Origin: Kappaphycus alvarezii
Lineage: Eukaryota; Rhodophyta; Florideophyceae; Gigartinales; Solieriaceae
Assembly: GCA_002205965.3 (NCBI GenBank)
Contig: NADL03000451.1
Location: forward strand, 2,294,001-2,358,000
Reading direction: 5' to 3'
Length of the DNA stretch: 64,000 nucleotides
A program made the translations under genes and the position numbers. Within the stretch, counting starts at the first letter, position 1, and every line of letters starts with the position of its first letter. Positions 45,092 through 56,959 of this stretch are shown here, in pieces. The notes below the pieces were generated by a model. The model saw nothing but the letters and a program-made list of their open reading frames with translations, searched no databases and was not told the DNA's origin.

Positions 45092-45310
45092 CCAGGAATC
45101 GTTTTTTTACGGTGCTATACGATGGAGAATAATGGCGCATGAGGGATGTGCTGGTTCCGGCTGAGGGAACCAGAATTTACTTACAATAGGACAAAATTCG
45201 TAGGTGGAACTGTCGGAACAAGAACCGCACAGGGTCCCACGACTGTGGAGGGTCAAAATAAAAGGAGGCGAGCGAAGTCGCCGTGAGTAACCCGGGCGAG
45301 GGGTGACACC
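45092..45310 (+). repeat. copia-1 right LTR
   Basis: It is the direct repeat of 39018-39250 with many substitutions and a few indels. The internal AAAATAAAAGG block in both copies could act as a poly(A) signal. Confidence 0.75.
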
Positions 45311-48300
45311 CATTATCTTCACGATTTTAATGTATGGAAGATGTGGTTGGTTGTATTACACTGCTGGGATTGCGTTGTTCGGGAGACGTCATCACTAGGT
45401 AACACTAAATAACATTCCTTACAGAGACGGCTCAACGCCAGCAAGCAGGTATGCAGCGTTAGATGTGACAGCAGTGGAAGCGGGCCTTTGAAAAAGCAAC
45501 GCTCTAACCTTCCCATAGGCAATACAAATAAATACAGGAAGACGATTTAAAAAACACTCTTCGGGACCGTAAAAAATTACTACAAAAGATACCGTAGAAG
45601 CATAGAATGACAATAAGCAGTTGGTCCGTAGCCTAAAACTCTACATCAGTTCGGCTAAAGCATCCAACTGCATGTACTGAAAGGGTAAAATATCACAAAT
45701 AAGCAGTAAAATAGAAGTTTATCGAGTGTCAAAAATAGGGGCGTAAACTGAACCGCGTTTAAAATACCGAAAATTTTGTTTTGATCGAGCATCACTACTG
45801 TATAAAGTATAGGTTTGCACAAAATGTAAGAAAAAACTTTTACTGAAAAAAGTAGCTCTAAAATTTTGTCCGTATGAAAACAATGTTCCGATAGACACCA
45901 TCAATTTGCTGCGGTACTGCAATTGCAGCTCATCTCTTCCCCTAAACAGTGTCGACGGCATGAAAACCACCAACAACAGGGTCCGAGGCAGGAACAATAT
46001 CACGAACACTGGCAGTGGCAGAGATTCGGTGTTAGAGCACCGAGCGTGCAGGAAGTAAATACCGTAATGTGCCACGAACTGTAATTAGAGGTCCCCTGCT
46101 GCAGCTTCAGCGGAGTTGCAAAGTTGACGGTGAGACAATAATACACAGATTCCGTTCCTCTTCGCACTACTCGCAGCTCACGTAGAAAGCCTAACCATAA
46201 GAAATTTTAATGAAGGGGGCATTATAGTGGAACAAGTCCCGAACAGGGTTAACACGCTTACTTTCCATCAAAACGAGGACCCTTTCTGGTTCTTGTTAAG
46301 GGTGTTTAATTTTACATCTCTGACTGCTCAAAGCTTTCTGGAGGCTGTGGCTTTTAACCATTACTTCAATATGCAGAGGATGACGTCAATTTTGCAGGAA
46401 AGGACCGTTCTCTACGGTACACGCCATTTTCCAACTGACGCCTCTGTTTGCGAGGAAGTTCTCTGTGTTAGATTCGGCACAGTATATAATTCCTTGGGGG
46501 TTTTTAAGCGCACAGAACCGTTCAGCTTGTACTCTAATTCTTCAAGAGATCGTGTGCTGGCCACGACGCGCTCTCAAAGAGCTCCACGAGATACAAGACT
46601 TTGTATTTTTATATCAGAAGATCTGGGCCATATTCTCCACCCTGGACAAAAGCTGTTAAAGAGGCACTTAGCTGAGGCGCTCTGTACAGGAAGGAAAAAG
46701 AAGACCTCCGTAGCGGTAAAATAACTGGAACGATAGACACAGCCACATTCCCCGCCGAAACAGCCGCAGAAAAAGATATAAAATGAACTCTAGCTCGCAG
46801 GGAGATATATCTTAATTCACGGGTCATAAATCCCTTAGTTTCGAAGGCTAGGATAAACGAAGGTTTAATTAAAGAGATATATGTGCTTAAGTTGATGACT
46901 AATTTCTTGGACAGTGTGAGTATGGCTTTTGCCAAAGTCAATCCGGGAGGCTTTGGGATAGGCAGTACCTGCTACTGGAGCGGGACAGGGAGAACACTGA
47001 AGATACTATTAATAAGGGCTGCAGGACTGATCTGCAGTCGTACAATCAGCATACTCGCGGATAACCTTGACGCCTTATGCTCTGCCTACGAGAATTCAGA
47101 CGACAACACAGTGTTTTCTGCCGTACTAGAGGTGAAAACTATGAAATTCAGAAATAAAAACGAGGATACCAAACAGAAAATTTCGAATTATGGTTCATTT
47201 GTTGTTTTTTTATGATGCAGGAAGGGATGTAGGCACAGGTAATCTTTTTAAATATTCAATCTAGTCCTCTGGCTATCAGGCGAAGTGTCCACATCACGCT
47301 GTCGAGTTGGGTGTGTGTCACGTAGTATGTTGTTCGGTGGGGCGACGGGCGGCAACCAGTGGGATTACATATTCCGAGCTTTTGGACTTCAAAGACCCAA
47401 TGAGGCAAGTTTACAACTACTTCTTGTAAGTTATTCAATTTAAAGCATTCAAATGGGTATACATAGTATCGTAACATATATAGAAGGAAAAAAAGAGTTG
47501 TTGAGCAGTTCATATGCTTAAGATCTGAACCGTTTCGGTTCCTCTTACTCGATCAGAAGGGACATTCCCTGGATTGTAAAAAAAGAGGTCTACCAATTCT
47601 TTCGTCTAGAATTATCCGCCTCACATCTGCTTTTTACTGGAATCATCTAATCAGTAGCGTCTATATTTTGTCCAAAATTATAAAACACTGGCTAGGACAA
47701 AAATATCGGAGAACAATGTTGTCAACATTATCGCAAGGCTTCGAGATTTGAAATTCAACAATTCCGCTGTGATATTTCAGCTTTCCTAAGCGAAAGAACG
47801 TGGATTCTTGCAATACCCGGAGAATATAGGTTCAGGCTACAAGTAAATTCAATACCGCGTGTCAGACGGTGAAACCTTTGGACGTTTTGTAAGAAAGTAA
47901 GCAAATGAATGGTTTGAGAGTACTATACTTACTCATAATCCCATAAATACAGGACTAGGGGGAAGGTTAATTGAATTTACTAAGACAAAGTGCAATAGAA
48001 GCGCAGCGGAACGATTTAATGTTGGAAATGAAAAGCTGAAACGTCTCCACAGCAAATTACGTCATAAAATCATATCTGTCCAGAGATTTTACAGTATTAT
48101 TTGTACATGTACTCTAACGAAGGGAATCAATGGTAAGATTCGAAGTAAAACGACGGGTCTAACATGAGACAGTAGTACTCCGTTTGTTTGGAGCCTATTT
48201 GCGAAAAGTGCTGGGGCCTTTGGTACAGAGAATAGTATTTCAGTAGGCAAGAGCCTACTTAAAATGAACGGGAAGCTTTTAATAATTGATTAAAATGCAA

Positions 48301-49827
48301 TTTGAGACTTTTAATTCGTTGATGTCCTTAGTTGATATGCTGGGGGGTGATGTCTGACTATGTTCGGTATCAGGGTCAGCCCAGGTAAACACGCTTCTGG
48401 AGATAAACTTTCCGGAGATTCGGCGTACGATTTTAAGTCATGTACCACTACATGAATCGGGGACCTTTTTGGATTTACCGTTTCTCAATCGTCCTATATC
48501 TGAGAATGTTCTGAAGTCAATGCTTGACGTATGGCTCCTTGACCCTTTGAATACAAACATTGAGCTTACTTACCCAGGTCTTCGGATGAATACCTTTACT
48601 TTAGACCCGGTTCTGCTGAGTTTGCCATGTAAAGGAAAAGATTTCGGCTATTCGGTAGAGGATGTTAGTATCTTTGCCATGTTTTATGTGCCAGACTTAT
48701 CCATGCGGCGTCAAGGTCGGGAGGAGGGGAGAGACATTGCTGAATAAAATTTATTCGTCCCGGAGAGTCATCATTTGACTACTGGCGTGCGGCAGGTCCC
48801 ATTTGATGATGCTGGCAGATATAGAATTCAATTGAGGGTCATGTGTAGTAGCGTGCCCCCCAAGAGATGGCGAATGGCCGGAGAAGAGCGGTGAAAGTAG
48901 ATGGATTGTGGGCAACGGTGCACGCCCTCAAATATTTGGTTGCCAACACGTAGCATGGCCATCACAGTAAAAATATCTGGTTCAACCATCATAGAATGTC
49001 GGGAGTTACGAAATTCGGTAAAAAGGTAAGAGTATTGAGAGCGGCAAGTTAAAGAGTGACCGTAATATAGCAGTACCGAGAGTAAATGGTCACCGCGAAC
49101 ATCACATAACGCCACATTTCTGCATGGAACTCCTCAAGGGATATTGAAATATGTTATCACACTTTCACACAGAAATTTCTGCACCTCAAGAAAAATATAT
49201 TGTGCCGACACATATCCCATAGCAGATCGACACAAATCTCCTTTCCGCCGATGATTGCGTAAAATTGTGACATGTTTGTGCCTCATTTTGGTGCTAACGT
49301 GCCCAATTTGGACTGATTTAGTTATCGGACTAATAAGGTGCAGAAGAGGAAAGCCTCTCGAAGAAGACTGAAATTGAAAACGAAAGCCGCATCTCCGAAT
49401 GAAGCTCATTATATGCATGTAGCGTTGTCAGCCTAATCTCTTCACTCCTCCTCTGGGCGGAGTTACGTCCAAAAAACCCCAATGAACCTAAAATATTTGG
49501 CACGAAAACAGAGCACAGATATATTTTCTAACTGTACGGTCAGCTCATCACTGATATCAAGCATAAAATAATTGAAATAAAGTAGTTCAAAAGTTTACTG
49601 TATAGCTGTGCACTGCAGTCACGACAATCAGAGTTTGAATTTATCTTTTTAGGATCTCTTTATCCGGTGATCTGCAGCCGTGTTGGTCCGTCGCCAATTT
49701 AGTACGTCCGGAGTTTCTTTCGTTGTAGTCGTCTTCGTCTATAAGAGTTCATGCTTATAATAGAGTTTTTTAGAAGTATCCTGATCTCGTATTTAGAAGT
49801 TGGAAGTTTCTTCTGGTCCCTCTTTTT
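45311..49827. other. 4.5 kb with no recognised gene
   Basis: The longest open frame is 165 codons on plus (46227-46724), without a known motif. Others are a 110-codon plus frame (46883-47215), a 118-codon minus frame (45719-46075) and a 93-codon plus frame (48469-48747). Base composition is AT-rich. No LTR, inverted repeat or transposase motif was found. The frames may be chance, or remnants of something I cannot identify. Confidence 0.4.
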
Positions 49828-50243
49828 TGTCGATTTATGCAGCACGAACTTACTGTGCTCTGTCTGCTCCACCGCCGTCGTATTTTCTCTGTATTATTAT
49901 TCTTTTATTTTTAGACAATTTCATGCCGTAATGTTGTCCAAGTTTTATCAAAATTCAAAGATCGGACTGAATTTGGCGTCAGGTAAGTCGATGACCTCAC
50001 TCGGGCGTCCACACTTAATGTGGAATGTGGCCGGGTACCGTGTTATAGAGAGAAGCAAGAAGTAAAACCACGATTCGTTCAACTTCGTAAGCTGAGGTGC
50101 TCCGCCCAGCCCTTCTCCCTAACGTCCGGTCACGTCCTACCCATCTGCACTAACGATCTTCCCACCACTGCCCAGGACCTTGCCTCACGACATATTGTAC
50201 TCTCGTGTGGTCCTTGCCAGCCTAGGAGGAGTGTTCAACGACA
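49828..50243 (+). repeat. copia-2 left LTR
   Basis: It matches 56570-56959 as a direct repeat. The core 49918-50126 differs from its partner at only a handful of sites, while the flanks carry many changes and indels. A T-rich ...TTTTTAG tract is followed by a short ORF (MLSKFYQNSKIGLNLAS...) and a GTAAGT at 49983-49988. Confidence 0.9.
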
Positions 50244-50405
50244 ATCCGGATTTTGAACATCTTCCTAGACTACCTATCCTTCGAAGAAATGAGCTCTGAC
50301 ACCGCTACCCGTGGTCAAATAAACGCCCGTTACACCAGACTCAAGATGCGTGTCGACACCATCAAGTTAACTGTGTGAATTCAGAATGATCTCATAGCTG
50401 TAGCG

Positions 50406-52172
50406 ATGTCTGTCATGGATTCGTACCCGATCACTGCTGCAACTAGCTCTTCAGGATCCATTCCTGATCCAGAAGAAGGTGAGGAGCTAATGAAGAGCCT
50501 GCTAAAGTCTCCAGTTGACATACTCACCGACTCGTTTTTCCGAGCTCCATTGTTCGCCCTAGTTTCTTTGTACAACGTTGCTGATTTGTATGAATTCATT
50601 AGTCCCCAAGAACCTATCTACGAGCTTTTAAAACTCCCGGATGAAGACACAACCAACAAAAATGTTTTGATCCATATCTGGTTCGCCGATTTTATCGGTT
50701 TTGATCGCGAAACTATACTCGCCTGTTTCTATTGCTACAAGAAGACTCGTGGATCTCCCGAACTCCTTCGCCGCCGGACAGATGCGCTGTCGCGTGATGA
50801 GCCTCGAACCGAGCATGGGGTTCCCTCCGGCTCAAATTTTGTCATCGAAAGAGAAAACACCAACAGAATGAGAGTTGGCGCTGTATCAAGCGATAGATGT
50901 GATTAAGGGATAAGAGCAACTCCACTCCGGGGCGAAAATAGAATTCCGGTATATCCAGATACGTCTAGTGCGCAAGGAACTGACGTGAATGACTCTAGAA
51001 AGGCCGCTCACGTATTCCAATATTTCAAAGATAATAAATTCACTGGCGATTTATCCCAATCGATTGATTTGACTCGAAGGGATGACACAGTTTGTGCCCG
51101 ACAACACCGTCTGAGCAAAAGGCAGAAAGCAGATTAATTTATCAATGTTCTCTCCCGGGCTGCACGAAAATTATTTTTTCTTGAACAATTTCTCGAGAAG
51201 ACATGAGCTTCGATGAGATGGCGAGAATGATGACACAGGAGTATAATAGCGACTCTCGTCAGTTACAAATTCAAGGAATGCTTGAGACGCTACGTTTAGA
51301 TAAGCACATGTCCGAGCATGAAGTTTCAAGTTCTTCTAAAGGACTAAAGCAAATAATTGATCTCACTGAGCGTATGACACCACAGTATCAACCACAGTTT
51401 CGCTCAGATGCGAGCAAGATTAATTATCTTCGCAAAGCCGTCATTGGTTTCTCATAAGCGATGAATCCGACTGGTAACATGTTACGAATCCGACTGGTAA
51501 CATGTTACCAGTAGGATTCATCGCTTATTCACTGCTAAAAATTCATTTGATGGATTTGTTACGGCACTTGGTGAGCATTTATAGCTTGAAAATGAAGTCA
51601 AGATGGTGTCGTCAACTTCAAGTGGATCACACTTTACACAAGGTGACACATATCACCAGCAATATGGGAAGCCACCAAATTTAGTGTAGAAGTATGGGAG
51701 GACCTCTAATCCTCCACACAATGCACATCCTCCGGCACTAGGTTCTCTTGCAGATAGCCTCCGAAAAGGGATATGGCACCATTGTAAGCAATCCTGGCGC
51801 CCCGGCCACCGTTGCGCGCCAGGGTTCATCCAACGCTATGTGCGTGATCGCTTAAAGAACGGAGATGCGGCTGTTCACATTGTATAAGACCTAGTAATTG
51901 GAACGGAGGGAGGGCTGCAGGGCAACGAAGCCCTCTCCTATGACGAAGATAAGAATAACGAGGCAGAAACTAGCCACTCAGTGCATCTAAGCGGTTTGGA
52001 AAATGAGCTAGCCATTTTTGACGACCTACTGAATGCGAACAATAGTTCAGCTGATGACTTCGTCGAGCAGTCCGACAAAGAATGGTTCACCAACCATTTA
52101 TCTGCTTTTCTCTCCGTAGACCCTCGCGTCTCTCCAACGTATCCCTCGAATTTTATCCAAGGCGACGATCAG
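50406..52172 (+). pseudogene. copia-2 gag
   Basis: The first frame (50406-50906) is Pro/Asp-rich with no known domain. The recognisable gag part is at 51203-51457: SFDEMARMMTQEYNSD, then MTPQYQPQFRSDASKINYLR. A foldback rearrangement at 51454-51528 and frame changes follow. Around 51780-51830 HCKQSWRPGHRC with nearby residues looks like a variant zinc-binding motif, and 51981-52172 is a Ser/Asp-rich end (LANNSSADDF-like). Gag would form the particle shell. Confidence 0.6.
51454..51528. repeat. 75-bp foldback inside copia-2 gag
   Basis: The 32-nt arm 51454-51485 is followed after 11 nt by its inverted copy 51497-51528 with one mismatch; the 22 nt AATCCG...GTTAC are also repeated directly in between. 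It breaks the gag frame. Confidence 0.9.
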
Positions 52173-52249
52173 TAACGCCTCGGGATCGTCTCCTTTCGAG
52201 TGGGCCAAGCCCCACACAACAACTCAAAAGATGCGTAAGGGGATTATAG

Positions 52250-53817
52250 ATGTTATTTTTAACATCTGTTTTCATAGCAGACCTTAAAAGGGAGCGAAAA
52301 AGGACTCTGTCAAGAAGAAATAGCACACCATGGTTTTGTGTAGACATCGGAGCCCCTAGGTCATGTATCGGTCTTAAGAAGTTGCGTTCAGTATTCTCAG
52401 AATTTGGACGTCGAATAACTCAACTGAAATGGTCACCAAACTGGTTTTGATTTTCAGATACATCCTACCACTCTCTTGGAAAGATCCCGCTACCACTAGC
52501 AACACCACCAGACAAGCCACTGATTTTCGTCGAGTTGGACGTCGTAACGGCTGATATTCCTCCCTCTTGGGTCTGGACGTGTTATACCGTGAGTGTCTCC
52601 TGGATGACACTGTAACAAATAGGCTACCAAAGCGCAGAATTGCGTGTGAGAATGGTTCTTGCACTTACTTTGATGAATGGCACATGCCTCTGACTCGATC
52701 AGATGGTAGCCATGTTTATGTTGAAATGGATAGCTCTACTCCAGTAATTTTTACAAGATCTCAACTGTATAAGCTACAAAAGCAGTTTTTAACTCCTCCC
52801 CTGAGAAGCTCTTTAAACTTCCCAGGAAAGATCGACCGGAGGAGATATCTTCCGAAACACTGGAAACTCTATATTTCTATATATATATACATATAGAGGA
52901 GGTGCGATCCTTGCCAGCGAATTGGTACTGCCCCCACGCGTTTTAGGGTTTCTTTCGGCGCGGAAAATGTGCGCTTTAACGAACGTGTCCTATACATTGT
53001 TACGATTGATGTAAAACCGGTCTTAACTATAGTTGATGAGGGTACTCGGTTTAGTGCGGCCAAATTTGTTCCTGACCTCTCAACTAAAACATTATGGTCA
53101 AAGATACTTGAGTGCTGGGAAATGGTATAAACCAGTCTGCCAAATCGCATGATGTTTGACCAAGGGAGATATTTTGGCGAAGTATTCGTCAGGCTTGGTG
53201 CTCTGTCAAACGTCGAAGTGAACGGAACAGGAATCGAGTCGCACAACAGCCTTGGGCTCGGAGAGCGATATCATCAGCCACGTCGGCAGACATATCGAAA
53301 GATAAAGTCTGCACAACCTCAAGTACCACCGGAAGCAGCGTTATCAGCCTCAATCAAGGCTCTCAATGATACTTTGGGAGCTGAAGGCATCGTTCTATCT
53401 GCGTTGGTATTTGGAGAGTATCCGCGTATGTTCACACGCTCTGAAACCCCCGAGGAAAGACCAACACTCGCAGAAAGGGCTTCTGTTGCTCAATCATCGC
53501 GCAAGGAGTTGGCTAGAATTATGAAGAAGACGAGAATTGGCCTCGCTTTGCACCATAAGACACCTGCTCCTGCCAATAACTTCTACCAACCGGGGGACAA
53601 AGTGCTGGTCTGGAGGGGGAAAATTGTGAACTACCGCATAGGTGTGTGGCTACGTCCTTTTGTAGTGTTTGAAACATATGAATCAGAGAAACTTGTATAC
53701 GTGCTAGACGAAAAGATCGGTGCGGCTCGCCCTTTTAATGCCGTAGAAGGGAAGAGGTATTTCACTGGCGACACAGCACCGAATAAAGTTCTGTTTACCT
53801 GGCTCACAGCTTCATGA
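52250..53817 (+). pseudogene. copia-2 protease and integrase
   Basis: The aspartic protease site is FCVDIGAPRSCIG (Asp 52343-52345), continuing to LIFVELDVVTADIPP. The segment 52567-52860 has LLDDTVTNRL, DEWHMPLTRSDG and FTRSQLYKLQKQF, typical of this copia lineage between protease and integrase. A TA microsatellite then replaces the zinc region. The integrase core has TIDVKPVLTIVDEGTRFSA (Asp 53008-53010), MMFDQGRYFGE (Asp 53158-53160) and GTGIESHNSLGLGERYHQP (Glu 53236-53238), all in one frame with a stop near 53130. The C-terminal part (FYQPGDKVLVWRGK) reaches 53817. All three catalytic acids are kept. Confidence 0.85.
52867..52897. repeat. TA-rich microsatellite in copia-2 integrase
   Basis: A run of TCTATA/TATATA units interrupts the coding sequence between the pre-integrase segment and the integrase core. 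Confidence 0.85.
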
Positions 53818-54029
53818 CAGAACTCGGAAGTGCTCTGAGTATGTTTAGCAAAAGTTCATGTGACCCAGACGATGTATGCTTCAAAATTGGAACTTACATG
53901 ACCGAAATTATTGGCCCAAGCGATCCCAGGGCGTACATTTCTGAGATGAATGCTGCAAAAAGGAATAAGTCAAAGGCTTGCTTGAATGCGGGACTTTTAA
54001 AGTAATTCTAAAAGAAGTACATACAGAAG

Positions 54030-55413
54030 ATGGAAATATACTTCCTGGTCGACTCGTTCTTGTTATCAAGTCAACAATGGATGGAAGAGTTAAACGTAAG
54101 GCTCGATATGTCATCGGGGACACCGAGACAAGTTCAAATATCTAATGGTCCACTCTACATTGACCCTGCAGCCTCACTCTGTAAGGCTCCTACTTACACT
54201 TTCATCTGCCTGCGACTTCGACAAATGGACATCCGATACTCTTCAAGCTTATCTGCAAGCTGCCGATCCTCTAGGACGGGACATATTCATAGATTCGGCA
54301 GTCCCAGAGTTTGAGCTGGACCCTACACAATGTCTTAAGCTATTGAAGTCTCTCTATGCTCTCTGTAAATCGGGCGATCTGTGGCACGAGACACTTCCTA
54401 AACACCATCGATACGATTTGGGAATAAAGGCGCTGCGATCTGACCGGGCTTTATGTGTCCTTATTGAACATGGAGTATTGAAAGGCTCATCAGGTGGATA
54501 CGTTGATGATTTAATTCGTGCGGGAGACAAGGAATTCAAAGAAATATTGAAAAAGACAAATGACCGATTCGAAATGTCAGAGGATCAGATGCTTCCCTTC
54601 TCATTCACCGGTTTCTCTCCCGCTATTGATAAGGACGGTACTCTAATTCAAGATCAACAAGAGTAACTAAAGAAACTCGCGCAGCTTCCCCAGACTGCAA
54701 GATTTTCACAATTACGATCAAAGTGTATGAAGCTAGCCTAGCTCGCGAATACGCGCCCAGACTTCTTATTTGAAATTGCTCAGCTTGCTCAAGTGACAGA
54801 GGATAGGTTTGCACAGGCACCGAAACATAATCTGAAAATCGTTAACAAGGCAGTAGCATTCGTTGACAATCGCCTTTATTTGCGGATCCCGAAGCTCGAT
54901 AAGAAGACTATAAGGGTCATTGGATTCTTTGATACGTCTTTTGCAAATAATGCAGACTTATCTTCACAGTAAGGCCACATATGTTTTATTGGAGACGATA
55001 CTGGACTAGTCGTCCTTATTTCATTTATATCATACAAAGCGAAGAGGGTAACTATATCTGCTATAGCTGGAGAGGTTATTGCATTCAGTGACATCTTTGA
55101 TGTCGCTTCGGTTCTTTCAATAGAGCTTGGAGAACTCCTTGGCTCCAAAGTACCTGTGCAGCTCTTTACCGATAGCAAGATCTTATTCGCTGTAATCTTA
55201 AAGGGTTCCCGGACCTCCGAAAAACGTCTGGTGCTGGATATTTCAGCCGCACGCGAAGGCTTGAAGGATCGTATCATTTCAGACATCGGCTTCGCAAGGA
55301 GTTCGTCCAATATCGCTGATGGACTAACCAAGCCGATGCATCAAAGAGCTCTACAGCAAGTTTTGGAAACTGGAAGGCTTGTGACCCCTGAGCAGTGGAT
55401 AATCCGTAACTGA
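54030..55413 (+). pseudogene. copia-2 reverse transcriptase and RNase H
   Basis: The 173-codon frame 54145-54666 has SSACDFDKWTSDTLQAYLQA, DIFIDSAVPEFELD, LKLLKSLYALCKSGDLWHE and GGYVDDLIRAG, with an intact YVDD at 54499-54510. After a stop at 54664, thumb-like FEIAQLAQVTEDRF appears near 54765-54805 in another frame. The RNase H end (55156-55413) has QLFTDSKILFAVILKG, RLVLDISAAREGL and NIADGLTKPMHQRAL. The end of RNase H matches the usual ADGLTK finish of copia pol. Confidence 0.88.
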
Positions 55414-55434
55414 TTCATCTGGCCATGGATTTAT

Positions 55435-56411
55435 TTAACGTTCGGACTGCGCAATTATCCGTCGCACTTCGCCAATGCGCAGACTATTTGCCTCATCGCC
55501 CCCGCAACTACGCAGCAGCTGTCCACTCGATCGTATGGGAAAATATTCTGCACTATTGAGGATTATTTTGCGGTTTGGATCGACGACAATCGTTTGGGAT
55601 ACTATCTTGGGATGATAAAAGTGTACGATGAAGACTCCTGTATGCTTGTTCGCAAGAAACGCAAAAGGGTTCTCCTTGCAAGCTTTTTGCCGGCTTTTGA
55701 GTTTTGCGTAATTCGACTCCTGTTGCAAGCTCTTGAAGGAATGTGGTTGCTTGGCCGATTTTCATAATTTGTGGGTCTCTGTCATAGAAAACTGATGCAC
55801 CCTTTCCGCAACCTCTCGGCCGGCAACAATGTCAACGGCATTAGTTATGGCCACTGTCATGCCATTTCCATCGTTCTGCTTTGCAAACACGTTCCAAAAT
55901 GCGCTGCCATAGTGGCGCTCGACACCGGTTATTGAACTCCGTTCCCAGGGCCCGCCAATCAACACCGCACAACCACGATTTTTTGACATCCACTCCAATG
56001 CGACCTTTCTCAATTTTTCTTGAATCTAAGCACGGTTATTCGCTTCTTCTTTGGTATATTGATACGAAGCACATTGCTGGAAGCTCTGCATTTAGCAGAG
56101 GGTTTTAGTGCCCTTGTGAACTAATTACCACCACACCGTCCTCCTTGAGTACTTAGGACAATACTGTCGGGATTAATTTCCCAAAAGGATTCAATTCCAC
56201 AGTCTATGCCGTCGCTCGGGTACCAAGTGATATTTTTCAACTTCCTGCCGCACTGGTCACTCTCTCCATCCCCACATACGATCGACTCAATATTGAAGGT
56301 TTCATTTCCGTGCTCAGTCTGCCCTTGCACATGCCCAGTGCAGTGTGAACATTTCGATGTTTGCTTGGCACCTTCAATACCGTCATTTTGGGGTTTTTCT
56401 TTCACCTTCAT
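55435..56411 (-). pseudogene. antisense coding region inside copia-2, family unknown
   Basis: On minus, between the RNase H end and the right LTR, a broken protein of about 320 residues can be read. The N-terminal part (56121-56411) has a CX2C and further Cys (SKCSHCTGHVQ, SIVCGDGESDQCG), perhaps a zinc ribbon. From about 56090 to 55435 one frame with two stops gives RGCAVLIGGPWE, HYGSAFWNVFAKQNDGNG, AITNAVDIVAGREVAERVHQ, NPFAFLANKHTGVFIVHFYH and RSCGGDEANSLRI. I do not recognise the family. Some copia and gypsy elements are known to carry antisense extra ORFs at this site; its role here is open. Confidence 0.55.
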
Positions 56412-56569
56412 TGTCTCCTCATCCCGCTACTGCGTGTGGCCATTGGATCAGTTCACAAAATGCACGGCGTTGCCTGGTCGCTGCTATGACTGGAGTTACC
56501 TTTTCGTTCTGCTACGCTAGCGTTGAAAATATTCTGGCTGGCGTGGACGGACCATACAATCGGAGGGAG

Positions 56570-56959
56570 TGTCGGTTTATACAGTACGACCTTACTGCGC
56601 TCTGTTTGCTCCACCGCCTTCTTATTTTTCTGTATTATTTTCTTTATTTTTAGTCAATTTCATGCCGTAATGTTGTCCAAGTTTTATCAAAATTCAAAGA
56701 TCGGACTGAATTTGGCGTCAGGTAAGTCGATGACCTCACTCGGGCGTCCACACTTAATGTGGAATGTGGCCGGGTACCATGTTACAGAGAGAAGCAAGAA
56801 GTAAAACCACGATTAGGTCAACTTCGTAAGCTGAGGTGCTCCGCCCAGCCCTTTTCTCTAACGTCCGTTACACAAACGAACTTCTCACCACCGCCGAGGA
56901 CCTCGACAGATTGTACTCTCGTGTGGTCCTTGCCATCCTAGGAGGAGTGTTCAACCACA
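56570..56959 (+). repeat. copia-2 right LTR
   Basis: Partner of 49828-50243. It has the same TTTTTAG tract (56646-56653), the same short ORF from 56671 and the same GTAAGT (56722-56727). It lacks part of the segment equivalent to 50130-50190. Confidence 0.9.

Larger units (their letters stand above)
39018..45310 (+). mobile_element. Ty1/copia element 1, with nested LINE1
   Basis: Two diverged direct repeats of about 220-230 bp bound gag, integrase, RT and RNase H in copia order on plus. A LINE1 copy (43362-44881) sits between the RNase H and the right LTR. The element without the LINE would be about 4.8 kb. The LTRs are clearly diverged, so the insertion is old. Exact LTR ends and a target duplication could not be set by eye. 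Confidence 0.8.
49828..56959 (+). mobile_element. Ty1/copia element 2, full length with LTRs
   Basis: LTRs of 416 and 390 bp both start TGTCG and end ACA. They are flanked outside by TTTTT on both sides (49823-49827 and 56960-56964), which fits the 5-bp target duplication of copia elements, though a homopolymer is weak evidence. Inside, gag, protease, integrase, RT and RNase H follow in order on plus. An extra coding region on minus lies between RNase H and the right LTR. All genes are broken. Confidence 0.88.

Noticed and set aside
52869-53246. 125-codon minus frame over the copia-2 integrase
   Set aside because: Opposite strand of a clear integrase core with D, D and E residues in one frame.
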